From Chloroflexia bacterium (GTDB lineage Bacteria > Chloroflexota > Chloroflexia > Thermomicrobiales > UBA6265), in assembly GCA_013698285.1 (NCBI GenBank), contig JACCVE010000232.1, positions 1-6,422 on the forward strand: a stretch of DNA of 6,422 nt, given 5' to 3'. The first letter of the stretch is position 1. Each line of letters opens with the position of its first letter. The translations under genes were made by a program, and so were the position numbers. This document shows, one piece after another, positions 1 to 6,265 of the stretch. The notes below the pieces were generated by a model. The model saw only the letters and a list, made by a program, of their open reading frames with translations, was not told the origin of the DNA and searched no databases.

Positions 1-216
1 CGGACCCGAGCGACCGGCCAACAGGTCCTCCTGGCCCCTGAGGAGCGGCACCAGAACGTGGCCGGAGCCTTTGTGGCGACCGGCGCGGTGACTGGGCACA
101 TGGTCCTGCTCGACGACGTGATCACCACCGGGGCGACGATCGGGGCGTGCCGGGAGGTGTTGCTGGCGGCGGGCGCCGCCCGGGTGACCATGGTCTCCCT
201 CGCCCACGGCGGGTGA
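1..216 (+). CDS. comF: ComF-family phosphoribosyltransferase, C-terminal fragment
   Basis: This frame is open from the left edge of the window and ends at TGA 214-216, giving the last 71 residues of a protein that starts outside. It holds the segment ERHQNVAGAF (residues 15-24), which matches the R-x-x-N-(V/L)-x-GAF stretch of ComF/GntX proteins. LLDDVITTGAT (residues 38-48) follows and is the type I phosphoribosyltransferase PRPP-binding loop, with the two acidic residues and the TTGAT phosphate-binding turn intact. The AGAARVTMVSLAHG end is also typical of the family. In naturally transformable bacteria ComF takes part in DNA uptake or processing; elsewhere its role is unclear, so the competence function is inferred from family only. 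The gene converges on dxr and is not part of the minus-strand cluster. The missing N-terminus, often a zinc-finger region in this family, cannot be assessed. Confidence 0.87.
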   Translation, partial: RTRATGQQVLLAPEERHQNVAGAFVATGAVTGHMVLLDDVITTGATIGACREVLLAAGAARVTMVSLAHGG

Positions 217-226
217 GAGGTATCCC

Positions 227-265
227 GTCCCGTCATGGGGCCGGCCCGACGGCAGAAAACGGGAC
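227..265 (+). terminator. Possible terminator hairpin after comF
   Basis: GTCCCGT (227-233) pairs with ACGGGAC (259-265) starting 10 nt after the comF stop codon. The loop holds a further small stem, GCCG 240-243 with CGGC 250-253. There is no T-tract after it, so it is not a classical intrinsic terminator. The call rests on position and pairing only. Confidence 0.25.
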
Positions 266-867
266 CGGCAATGGCATGGTGCGTGCCGGCACTGGGCAAG
301 TGGCTGGCGAATCACCCAAGTCGGTGATGGCGTCCCCGTGCTCCGAGGGGAGCCCCGCACCATGCGCGCGATGTGGGCTTCCCGGCGCGGTGTCGGCGAT
401 GGAGCGGGTCGCTCTTGGCCACGGCGCGAGTATTGCCCAGGCGCATCTCCAGCCACGGGCGCCTGTCCCTCATACGGAACCCGGGTGATGACCCGGATAT
501 CGGAGCGCCAGGGTTTCCCGGGGATGACGCGCGGCCGCGGCCCGGGAGGATACGAGGTCCTCCCGTCCCCGTACCCGCCGACGACCGGTCATCACCGGTT
601 CATCCGGATTCCGTATCGTGGTCCCTCCGTGACGAGGGCGGACCATCGGTGAGGGATGGCGGGCCCCGATCCACCCGGCGCCGCGATGCGCGATCCTGGC
701 AGCGCGTCTTGCTGAGCCGGGCGGAGGTGCCGCCGTGGATCTCCGCCGTGGGATGCTGCCGAAGCTGGCCGCCGGCATTGGCGAGGGGTAGGGACAGTCA
801 ATCCGGGGCGGACGTGTGCCGCGATGTGGGCCTGGGCGCTGGGAGTCTCGTTCGTCGCCATGATGGT

Positions 868-895
868 GCCGGGATCCCCGACCAAGACCCCCGGC
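868..895 (-). terminator. Possible terminator hairpin after dxr
   Basis: On the minus strand, 4 nt past the dxr TGA, GCCGGG (895-890) can pair with CCCGGC (873-868) around a 16-nt loop that includes a GGGATCCC palindrome. No U-tract follows. The position at the end of the gene cluster, facing a convergent gene, makes a transcription end here plausible, but the structure is modest. Confidence 0.22.
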
Positions 896-899
896 GCGG

Positions 900-2150
900 T
901 CACCTCAGGAGTTGGCGGGCCGTCTCGGCCCGGGCCCAGGCGTCGGCGTCGCGGATGGCGGCCAATGTGAGGTCGGACGTGGGGCGGTGGGCGGCGAGGA
1001 CCCGCTCGATGGTGGCGGCGATGCCGGTGAAGGGAACGCGACCCTCGACGAAGGCATGGACGAGGACCTCGTCGGCGGCGCTGAGGACGGTCGGGTAGGT
1101 CGAGCCAGCCTGGCCCGCTTCCCGCGCCAGGCGGAGGGCGGGGAAGCGGGTCTCGTCCGGGGCCTCGAAGGTGAGGGCGCCGACCTCATCGAGTCTCAGG
1201 TGACGCTGGGGGCCCGGGATGTGGTGGGGATAGGTGAGGGCGAATTGGATCGGCAGCCGCATGTCCGGGTAGCTCAGTTGGGCGATCTGGCTGCCGTCGG
1301 CGAAGGCGACCAGTGAGTGGACGATGCTCTCGGGGTGGACGACCACCTCGATCCGCTCGTAGGGGATGCCGAAGAGCCAGTGCGCCTCGATGACCTCCAG
1401 GCCCTTGTTCATCAGCGTCGCGCTGTCGATCGTCACCTTTTGACCCATGGTCCAGGTGGGGTGGTGGAGGGCGTCGGTGGCGCGGACGCCGGCCAGGCGA
1501 GCGGCATCGAGGCCCCGGAACGGGCCGCCCGAGGCGGTGAGGACCAGCCGGTCGATGTCGGCATGGAACCCGCCCAGGAGCGCTTGCCAGAGGGCGCTGT
1601 GCTCGCTGTCGACCGGGCGGAGATGGCTGCCGTGAGCCGCGATCGCCGCCGCCACGAGGGCGCCGGCACAGACGATGGTCTCCTTGTTGGCGATCGCGAC
1701 GATCTTGCCGGCGGCGATCGCGGCCAGGGTCGGCTCGATCGCGGCGTGGCCGGAGGTGGCGACGACGACGATGCCGGCATCCCGGTGGGTGGCGGCGGCG
1801 GTCAGCCCCTCGGTGCCGATCAGGAGCGATGAGCCGGCCGGGAGGTCCAGGTCCCCGGTGGGGTGCTCCAGGGCGACGAGGTCGGGCCGGAACGCGCGCG
1901 CTTGGCCGGCGAGCAGGGCGACGTTGGACCCCGCCGCCAGGGCGACGACCCGGAAACGTTCGGGGTGGTGCGTGATGACGTCGAGGGTCTGGGTGCCGAC
2001 CGACCCGGTGGAGCCGAGGACGGCGACCCCGAGGGGGGCGGACGATGGCCCCCGAGGGGACGCGGGCCGGACCAGTGGGACCAGGCATACCAAACGATCC
2101 CGAGCGCCCACGAGGTCCGGGCCGCCTATGTGTCGCGGGGTCGTCTCCAA
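900..2150 (-). CDS. dxr: 1-deoxy-D-xylulose 5-phosphate reductoisomerase
   Basis: Dxr (IspC) converts 1-deoxy-D-xylulose 5-phosphate to 2-C-methyl-D-erythritol 4-phosphate with NADPH and a divalent metal, the committed step of the cytosolic MEP isoprenoid pathway. The 416-residue frame is full length. The NADPH-binding GSTGSVG is at 46-52, ANKET at 154-158 and the metal ligands D181 and E183 lie in VDSEHSA, with E252 as the third ligand. SGGPFR is at 207-212, the active-site flap with W233 in HPTWTMG at 230-236, and MNKGLEVIEAH at 247-257. The usual C-terminal NAANE motif reads SAADE (357-361). The TTG at 2150 is preceded by AGGGAG (minus strand, 2164-2159) with an 8-nt gap, which favours it. 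It gives about 40 residues before the Rossmann fold, longer than usual, so a start at the GTG 13 codons later (2111) is possible. It is the last gene of the cluster, 78 bp after cdsA. Confidence 0.97.
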   Translation of the reverse strand: METTPRHIGGPDLVGARDRLVCLVPLVRPASPRGPSSAPLGVAVLGSTGSVGTQTLDVITHHPERFRVVALAAGSNVALLAGQARAFRPDLVALEHPTGDLDLPAGSSLLIGTEGLTAAATHRDAGIVVVATSGHAAIEPTLAAIAAGKIVAIANKETIVCAGALVAAAIAAHGSHLRPVDSEHSALWQALLGGFHADIDRLVLTASGGPFRGLDAARLAGVRATDALHHPTWTMGQKVTIDSATLMNKGLEVIEAHWLFGIPYERIEVVVHPESIVHSLVAFADGSQIAQLSYPDMRLPIQFALTYPHHIPGPQRHLRLDEVGALTFEAPDETRFPALRLAREAGQAGSTYPTVLSAADEVLVHAFVEGRVPFTGIAATIERVLAAHRPTSDLTLAAIRDADAWARAETARQLLR

Positions 2151-2158
2151 ACGGGTCT

Positions 2159-2164
2159 CTCCCT
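2159..2164 (-). promoter_or_regulatory. Ribosome binding site supporting the TTG start of dxr
   Basis: AGGGAG on the minus strand lies 8 nt before TTG at 2150. No comparably good Shine-Dalgarno precedes the later in-frame GTG or TTG codons, so this site is the main argument for the long N-terminus. Confidence 0.45.
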
Positions 2165-2228
2165 GGCGTGGATCGAATCGGCGTGGTGGCGAGCGCGGCG
2201 AGTCGAAGGTTCCCGATGACCTGGCGGG

Positions 2229-3122
2229 TCAGGAGCCGGGTGCCCAGAGGACATCGGCGAAGTCACGGACGAAGAGGCCGGCGACGAGAACGACGACCAG
2301 GGCGTCGATGCGGTCCAGCACGCCGCCGTGACCCCGGATGAGGGTGCCGCTGTCCTTGACCCCGGCCTGGCGCTTCATGAGGGATTGGGCGAGGTCACCG
2401 ACTTGACCGGCGGCGCCGAGGACGCACCCGATCGCGACGGCGGCCACGGTGGGCAATCCCAATCCGAACACCGCCGAGGCGATCGCCATCGTCGCGGCGG
2501 CGGCGGCGATGCCGCCGGCGGCACCCTCGACGGTCTTCTTGGGACTGACGGCGGGCATCAGGAGACGACGACCGAACCGCCGGCCGACGAGGAAGGCGCC
2601 GGTGTCGGCTCCCCAGGTCAACAGGACCAGCGAGAGCAGCCAGGCCAACCCGCGGGGGTGGGTGACCCAATCGCCGGCCAGGGCTCCGGCGAGGCCGGTG
2701 ACCCAGGTCGCGCTCGCCTCGCTGACCGGGCCACCGGTCTGGCGAAGCTCGATGGCGGCGAGGAGGGGCAGGCCGAGATAGAAGGTACCGGCCGTCCCGA
2801 GTCCCCAGTCGACCAGGCTGGCGGAGCGACCGTCGGCGGACCGGACCAAGGCCCGCCAGAGGGGGAGGGCGACGGCGAGGGCGCAGGTGGCCAAGAGGCC
2901 CCGGGCGGAGTACCCGGTCCAGGCGACGATCCCGAAGAGGGGGACGATGGCGTAGCCGGAGGCGGTCGAGCGAGTGCCGATCAGGGAGGCGATGGTCAGG
3001 TACTCGCGGTAGCCGACCAGGCACAGGAGCGTCATCATGACGGCGAAGACGGGACCGCCGGAGATGATCGGCACGAGACCGACCACGACGACCCCGGCCG
3101 CGCCGATCACCCGCTCGCGCAT
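2229..3122 (-). CDS. cdsA: Phosphatidate cytidylyltransferase (CDP-diglyceride synthase)
   Basis: CdsA is an integral membrane enzyme that condenses CTP with phosphatidic acid to give CDP-diacylglycerol and pyrophosphate, the branch point for bacterial phospholipids. The 297-residue translation is mostly hydrophobic, with membrane segments visible around residues 5-36, 56-90, 108-126, 142-150, 160-182, 200-240 and 273-285. The C-terminal half carries the family signature: GADTGAFLVGRRFG (171-184), SPKKTVEG (193-200), then SLMKR-x4-KD (247-257) and GHGGVLDRID (264-273). The Lys, Asp, His and Arg positions of the CTP_transf_1 pattern are all present. ATG at 3122 is only 9 nt after the uppS stop, with a weak GGCGGG upstream, so translation is probably coupled to uppS. 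Length is close to the usual 260-300 residues. Confidence 0.96.
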   Translation of the reverse strand: MRERVIGAAGVVVVGLVPIISGGPVFAVMMTLLCLVGYREYLTIASLIGTRSTASGYAIVPLFGIVAWTGYSARGLLATCALAVALPLWRALVRSADGRSASLVDWGLGTAGTFYLGLPLLAAIELRQTGGPVSEASATWVTGLAGALAGDWVTHPRGLAWLLSLVLLTWGADTGAFLVGRRFGRRLLMPAVSPKKTVEGAAGGIAAAAATMAIASAVFGLGLPTVAAVAIGCVLGAAGQVGDLAQSLMKRQAGVKDSGTLIRGHGGVLDRIDALVVVLVAGLFVRDFADVLWAPGS

Positions 3123-3131
3123 GGGTCCCGC

Positions 3132-3971
3132 CTACGATCCCGGCGCGGTCGACGCCGAGACGTGTCCGAAGCGGCGCTCGCGACGGGCGTAGTCGTCGAG
3201 GGCACACCGCAAGTCGTCCGGCCCGAAGTCTGGCCAGAGGACGGGGGTGAAGAAGAACTCGGCGTAGGCGGCCTGCCAGAGCAGGAAGTTACTCATCCGG
3301 TGCTCGCCGGAGGTCCGGATGACGAGGTCAGGATCGGGCACATCTCCCGTGTAGAGGTGCTGGCGGAGGGTTTGCTCGTCCAGGTCCGTGGGATCGATCC
3401 CGGCGGCGAGGAGGGATCGGACCGCGTGGAGCAATTCTTGGCGGCCACCGTAATTGAAGGCCAGGGTGAGGACGAGGCGGTCGTTGTGCTTGGTGCGGTC
3501 GATCGCGTCGAGGATCGCCTCGCGGGTGGCGCCGGGCAATTCGGTGAGGCTGCCGATGTGGCGGAGTTGGGCGCCCTGGTCATGGAGTTCCTCGACCTCG
3601 CGGCCGAGCACCTCGCCGAGGATGCGGAGGATGCCGCTGACCTCGTCGGCCGGGCGGCGCCAGTTCTCGGTCGAGAAGGCCCACAGCGTCAGGTAGCGAA
3701 TCCCGGCCGCCCCGGCGGCCCGCGTGATGCGCCGGATGTTCTCGGTGCCCTGCTCGTGCCCCTCGATGCGGGGCAGACCACGCTGGGCCGCCCATCGCCC
3801 GTTCCCGTCCATGATGATCGCGACATGACGGGGTACGACGGGTCCAACGGCGGGCGTGATGCCGCCCGCGGCGGGCGCGGTCGTGCTGGAGTCCCCGGGG
3901 GCGGGTGGCCCCTCGGGCGCTTCGGTCCGGGCTGGTGGGGTGCTCACCACGTCCTGCATCGGTGCCGGCAC
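3132..3971 (-). CDS. uppS: Isoprenyl transferase (undecaprenyl diphosphate synthase)
   Basis: This cis-prenyltransferase adds isopentenyl diphosphate units to farnesyl diphosphate to make the C55 carrier lipid for peptidoglycan and other surface polymers. Counting from the GTG start (279 aa), HVAIIMDGNGRWA at 49-61 carries the catalytic Asp of the family. RGLPRIEGH (64-72) and YLTLWAFSTENW (93-104) follow, then FNYGGRQEL (172-180) and DPDLVIRTSGEHRMSNFLLWQAAYAE, which ends with the Mg-binding Glu at residue 238. The open frame extends to a TTG at 4028, but the GTG at 3971 is preceded by AGGAGG with a 10-nt gap and is preferred; an ATG at 3959 is a third option. All options leave a Pro/Ala/Gly-rich, probably disordered extension of about 43-66 residues before the catalytic fold, unlike the short N-terminus of most family members. 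The gene lies between frr and cdsA, as in many bacteria. Confidence 0.97.
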   Translation of the reverse strand: MPAPMQDVVSTPPARTEAPEGPPAPGDSSTTAPAAGGITPAVGPVVPRHVAIIMDGNGRWAAQRGLPRIEGHEQGTENIRRITRAAGAAGIRYLTLWAFSTENWRRPADEVSGILRILGEVLGREVEELHDQGAQLRHIGSLTELPGATREAILDAIDRTKHNDRLVLTLAFNYGGRQELLHAVRSLLAAGIDPTDLDEQTLRQHLYTGDVPDPDLVIRTSGEHRMSNFLLWQAAYAEFFFTPVLWPDFGPDDLRCALDDYARRERRFGHVSASTAPGS

Positions 3972-3981
3972 GGCCGGCGGC

Positions 3982-3987
3982 CCTCCT
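3982..3987 (-). promoter_or_regulatory. Ribosome binding site choosing the GTG start of uppS
   Basis: A perfect AGGAGG on the minus strand ends 10 nt before GTG 3971-3969. It lies downstream of the TTG that opens the longest frame and 22 nt before the ATG at 3959, so it fits the GTG best. Confidence 0.6.
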
Positions 3988-4074
3988 GGTGATCGTCTCT
4001 GGTCGGTCTCGCCGGTGACCGGCGGCAAGCGCCGGGATCGGGTACAGGGTCGGACGCGTTGGGAGCCGGGTCGG

Positions 4075-4632
4075 TCAGACCTCGAGGAGTTCGGCTTCCT
4101 TGCCCTTGCCGACCTTGTCTGTCTCGTCGGTGAAGCGCTTGGTCAGTTCGTCGAGCTGATTCGAGGCCCGTCGCTCCTCGTCCTCGGAGACCTCTTTGTC
4201 CTGGAGCAGGGTCTTGAGCTGGGTCATGGCGTCGCGGCGGACGTTGCGGATGGCCACCTTGGCATCCTCGACGTTGCCGTGGACGACCTTGACGAGCTGC
4301 TTGCGGCGATCGGCGGTGAGGGGCGGGATGGAGATCCGGATCACCTGGCCGTCGTTGTTGGGGTTGAGCCCGAGGTCGGACTTCTGGATGGCCTTCTCGA
4401 TCAGCCCCATCGTGCCACGGTCCCAGGGCTGGATGACGAGGAGGCGCGGTTCGGGGACCGAGACGCCCGCCAGTTGATTGAGGGGCGTCGCGGCGCCGTA
4501 GTAGTCGACGGTGATGCGATCGACCAGGGCCGGAGAGGCCCGGCCGGTCCGGATGCCTTCCAGGTCCCGGTGAAGGGCAACGATCGCCTTTCGCATCCTG
4601 CTCTCGGCGTCGGCCGCCACATCCGCGATCAT
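4075..4632 (-). CDS. frr: Ribosome recycling factor
   Basis: RRF works with EF-G in the cytosol to split post-termination ribosomes after the peptide is released. The 185-residue protein matches the standard length. Family landmarks in order are RTGRASPALVD (28-38), the PLNQLA turn (50-55), the IQPWD segment (67-71), IEKAIQKSDLGLNPNNDG (78-95), IRISIPPLTADRRKQLVK (98-115) and the helical segment IRNVRRDA (128-135). The last third is charged and helical, as expected for the three-helix-bundle domain. ATG 4632 has GGGAGGA 6 nt upstream on the minus strand (4645-4639). It lies 82 bp after pyrH and about 103 bp before uppS. No residue looks abnormal. Confidence 0.98.
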   Translation of the reverse strand: MIADVAADAESRMRKAIVALHRDLEGIRTGRASPALVDRITVDYYGAATPLNQLAGVSVPEPRLLVIQPWDRGTMGLIEKAIQKSDLGLNPNNDGQVIRISIPPLTADRRKQLVKVVHGNVEDAKVAIRNVRRDAMTQLKTLLQDKEVSEDEERRASNQLDELTKRFTDETDKVGKGKEAELLEV

Positions 4633-4638
4633 CGGTCG

Positions 4639-4645
4639 TCCTCCC
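4639..4645 (-). promoter_or_regulatory. Ribosome binding site of frr
   Basis: GGGAGGA on the minus strand lies 6 nt before the ATG at 4632, a near-ideal Shine-Dalgarno and spacing that fixes the frr start. Confidence 0.65.
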
Positions 4646-4714
4646 TCGTCTCAGCCCGCCCCGGAACCCCGTGACCGGCTCCGGCCCGAACGAACAATCG
4701 TCGAGCAGGATAGG

Positions 4715-5473
4715 TTATACCACCAGCCGGTCTCCCGGGGACCGCGGCACGGTGGGGGCCGTGCCGACCAGGGTGCCGATGGTCTCCCCGCGTACGGCGC
4801 GTTCGATCTCGCCATCGCCGCCCATGCGGAAGACGAGGATCGAGAGGTCGTTGTCCCGGCAGAGGGCGAGGGCCGACCCGTCCATCACCTGGAGGTTGCG
4901 CTCCAGGGCTTCCTGGTGGGTGACGGTGGCGTAGAAGACGGCGGTGGGGTCCTTGGCGGGGTCGGCGGAGTAGACGCCATCGACCTGGTTCTTGGCCATC
5001 ATCAGGATATCGACATCGAGTTCGAGGGCCCGCAGGGCGGCGGCGGTGTCGGTCGTGAAGTAGGGGTTGCCGGTGCCGGCGGCGAGGATCACGACGCGAC
5101 CCTTCTCCATGTGGCGGATCGCGCGGCGCCGGATGTAGGGCTCGGCGACCTCCTGCATCTCGATCGCGGTCATCACCCGGGTGTGGACGCCGGCCTTCTC
5201 CAGGGAATCCTGGAGGGCGAGGGCATTCAGGACGGTGGCGACCATCCCCATGTAGTCGGCGGTGGCGCGGTCCATCCCCTTGCTGCTGGCAGAGAGGCCG
5301 CGCCAGATGTTGCCGCCCCCGATCACGACGGCCACCTCGGTCCCCAGGGCGATGACGTCGCGCAATTCACCGGCGATCCGCTGGGCGACGGCGGGGTCGA
5401 TGCCGAAGGCGGCGTCGCCCATCAGGGCCTCGCCGCTCAGCTTGAGGAGGATTCGCCGGTACGGTTGGGTCAC
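4715..5473 (-). CDS. pyrH: Uridylate kinase (UMP kinase)
   Basis: PyrH phosphorylates UMP to UDP with ATP and belongs to the amino acid kinase fold. It is usually a hexamer activated by GTP and inhibited by UTP. Counting from the second of two adjacent GTG codons (252 aa), the phosphate-binding LLKLSGEAL is at 9-17, GGGNIWRG at 52-59, MDRATADYMGMVATVLNA at 67-84, GTGNPYFTTDTAA at 133-145 and VDGVYSADP at 164-172. All are standard bacterial UMP kinase landmarks. AGGAG (minus strand, 5483-5479) lies 2 nt before the GTG at 5476 and 5 nt before the GTG at 5473, so the second is the better start. The C-terminus is a little longer than usual, with a Pro-containing tail after GTLVG. The 5' side is a long spacer with heptanucleotide repeats, so pyrH could have its own expression control; no clear promoter was seen. 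Confidence 0.98.
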   Translation of the reverse strand: MTQPYRRILLKLSGEALMGDAAFGIDPAVAQRIAGELRDVIALGTEVAVVIGGGNIWRGLSASSKGMDRATADYMGMVATVLNALALQDSLEKAGVHTRVMTAIEMQEVAEPYIRRRAIRHMEKGRVVILAAGTGNPYFTTDTAAALRALELDVDILMMAKNQVDGVYSADPAKDPTAVFYATVTHQEALERNLQVMDGSALALCRDNDLSILVFRMGGDGEIERAVRGETIGTLVGTAPTVPRSPGDRLVV

Positions 5474-5478
5474 CACGG

Positions 5479-5483
5479 CTCCT
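5479..5483 (-). promoter_or_regulatory. Ribosome binding site deciding between two GTG starts of pyrH
   Basis: AGGAG on the minus strand sits 2 nt from GTG 5476 and 5 nt from GTG 5473. The spacing supports the second codon. The difference is a single residue. Confidence 0.55.
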
Positions 5484-5490
5484 GGCGAGA

Positions 5491-5553
5491 CGGAAGTCGG
5501 AAGTCGGAAGACGAGAGACGGAAGTCGGAGGACGGAAGTCGGTAGTCGGTAGT
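5491..5553. repeat. Heptanucleotide tandem array (9 units) upstream of pyrH
   Basis: Nine consecutive 7-bp units fill 63 bp exactly: CGGAAGT, CGGAAGT, CGGAAGA, CGAGAGA, CGGAAGT, CGGAGGA, CGGAAGT, CGGTAGT, CGGTAGT. The period is kept without any indel despite base changes. The array lies in the tsf-pyrH spacer, ending 8 bp before the pyrH ribosome binding site. An inverted partner lies at 5635-5669. Confidence 0.85.
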
Positions 5554-5634
5554 CATAATAACGAGGGTCGATGACAGGAAACGGGAGGATGACGGTAGGG
5601 CGACCGGTGCTGGCTGCCCCGTTCGGGCTCGTTT

Positions 5635-5669
5635 CTTCCGACTTCCGACGACCGCCTACCGACTCTCGT
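5635..5669. repeat. Inverted heptanucleotide array overlapping the 3' end of tsf
   Basis: Five units in plus-strand order, CTTCCGA, CTTCCGA, CGACCGC, CTACCGA and CTCTCGT, are reverse complements of the unit types in 5491-5553. Read from 5669 on the minus strand, this arm aligns with 5511-5545 on the plus strand from the shared end ACGAGAG, with 28 of 35 positions identical. In a shifted register, 5635-5648 is an exact 14-nt inverted match to 5497-5510. The transcript could fold into a long stem with a loop of about 90 nt. The arm includes the last codons and the stop codon of tsf. Confidence 0.8.
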
Positions 5670-6219
5670 CGGTGGCGGGCTGGTCGGCACCGACCTCGAA
5701 GCGGGAGAAGCGGCGGATGATGATGTTCTCGCCGAGCTTGGCGATGGCGTCGCGGACCAGGTCGGAGATGGCCACCTTGGGGTCCTTGATGTAGGGTTGG
5801 TTGAGGAGGGCGACGGCTTCGAGAGCCTTGTCCCGGCTGCCGTACTCGGCGTCGAGGGTGACGAGCTGGGCCTCGTCGAGGTCGCTGCCCTGGACGACGC
5901 GGGGGTTGGTGGCGGCGATCTGGAGGGCGACGTCGTGGGCCAGGGTCCGGAAGTCCGGGGTGCGGGCGACGAAGTCGGTCTCGCAGTTGATCTCGACGAT
6001 GACGCCGATGCGACCGCCGGCATGGATGTAGGGCTCGACGAGGCCCTGCTGGGCGGCCCGGCCGGACTTCTTCTCGGCCTTGGCGAGGCCCTGCTGGCGC
6101 AGGACGTTGCTGGCGCGGGCCATGTCGCCGTCGGCCTCTTGGAGGGCCCGCTTGCAGTCCATGATGCCGGCGCCGGTCTGCTCGCGCAAGGTCTTGACTT
6201 GTTCAGCGCTGATAGCCAC
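5656..6219 (-). CDS. tsf: Elongation factor Ts, short form
   Basis: EF-Ts is the guanine nucleotide exchange factor that releases GDP from EF-Tu in the cytosol. From GTG 6219 the protein has 187 residues. Signature 1 is LREQTGAGIMDCKRAL (11-26, in the UBA-like N-terminal domain). Signature 2 is EINCETDFVAR (76-86), containing the TDF residues that contact EF-Tu. The length matches the short EF-Ts class, as in Thermus, rather than the ~280-residue E. coli form. The frame is open upstream to an ATG at 6258, but GAGGAG lies 11 nt before the GTG, and family proteins start close to AISAEQVKTLREQTGAG. The last codons (DESR and TAG) fall inside an inverted heptanucleotide repeat arm, so the extreme C-terminus may have come from that repeat. 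The order rpsB-tsf is the usual one. Confidence 0.97.
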   Translation of the reverse strand: MAISAEQVKTLREQTGAGIMDCKRALQEADGDMARASNVLRQQGLAKAEKKSGRAAQQGLVEPYIHAGGRIGVIVEINCETDFVARTPDFRTLAHDVALQIAATNPRVVQGSDLDEAQLVTLDAEYGSRDKALEAVALLNQPYIKDPKVAISDLVRDAIAKLGENIIIRRFSRFEVGADQPATDESR

Positions 6220-6230
6220 GGGGTTCGTTT

Positions 6231-6236
6231 CTCCTC
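6231..6236 (-). promoter_or_regulatory. Ribosome binding site choosing the GTG start of tsf
   Basis: GAGGAG on the minus strand lies 11 nt before GTG 6219-6217. The longer frame starting at ATG 6258 would place this site inside the coding region and add 13 residues not expected in EF-Ts. Confidence 0.6.
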
Positions 6237-6265
6237 GGGATAGGGACGTTCGTCGCACGGTGGTG

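Larger units (their letters stand above)
217..899. other. Convergent intergenic region, no recognised gene
   Basis: These 683 bp separate the ends of comF (+) and dxr (-). Open frames exist on both strands, but their translations are Arg/Pro/Gly/Ser-rich, carry no family motif I recognise and overlap one another, as expected by chance in GC-rich DNA. Short perfect inverted repeats are scattered through the first half: 265-270 with 284-289 (6 bp), 438-444 with 459-465 (7 bp), 481-486 with 491-496 (6 bp), 543-550 with 558-565 (8 bp, 7-nt loop) and 584-589 with 594-599 (ACCGGT twice). I see no tRNA, riboswitch, CRISPR or IS signature. A decayed gene or an unannotated small RNA cannot be excluded. 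Confidence 0.6.

Noticed and set aside
633..791. A short plus-strand frame ending in VDLRRGMLPKLAAGIGEG
   Set aside because: It looked protein-like at its end, but it has no clear start codon with a ribosome binding site and no family I recognise.
592..903. A minus-strand open frame of 103 codons just after dxr
   Set aside because: No motif, composition typical of chance frames, and a poor fit to the codon pattern of the neighbouring genes.
373..1098. A plus-strand open frame of 241 codons starting in the comF-dxr gap
   Set aside because: The protein is Arg/Ser/Pro-rich without recognisable domains, and its last third is antisense to dxr.
2328..3992. A 554-codon plus-strand open frame opposite cdsA and uppS
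   Set aside because: Its Gly/Asp/Glu-rich translation has no family motif, and it is fully antisense to two genes with clear conserved motifs. Long antisense frames are common in high-GC DNA.
4633..4714. A terminator in the pyrH-frr spacer
   Set aside because: Only a 5-bp CCGGA/TCCGG pairing was seen, with no T-tract.
5491..5553. A CRISPR array
   Set aside because: The units are 7 bp and directly adjacent, with no unique spacers.
5555..5583. A possible promoter for pyrH (minus-strand TATTAT at 5560-5555 with TTTCCT at 5581-5576)
   Set aside because: The -35 match is poor and the 15-bp spacer is short. The AT-rich patch alone is not enough evidence.
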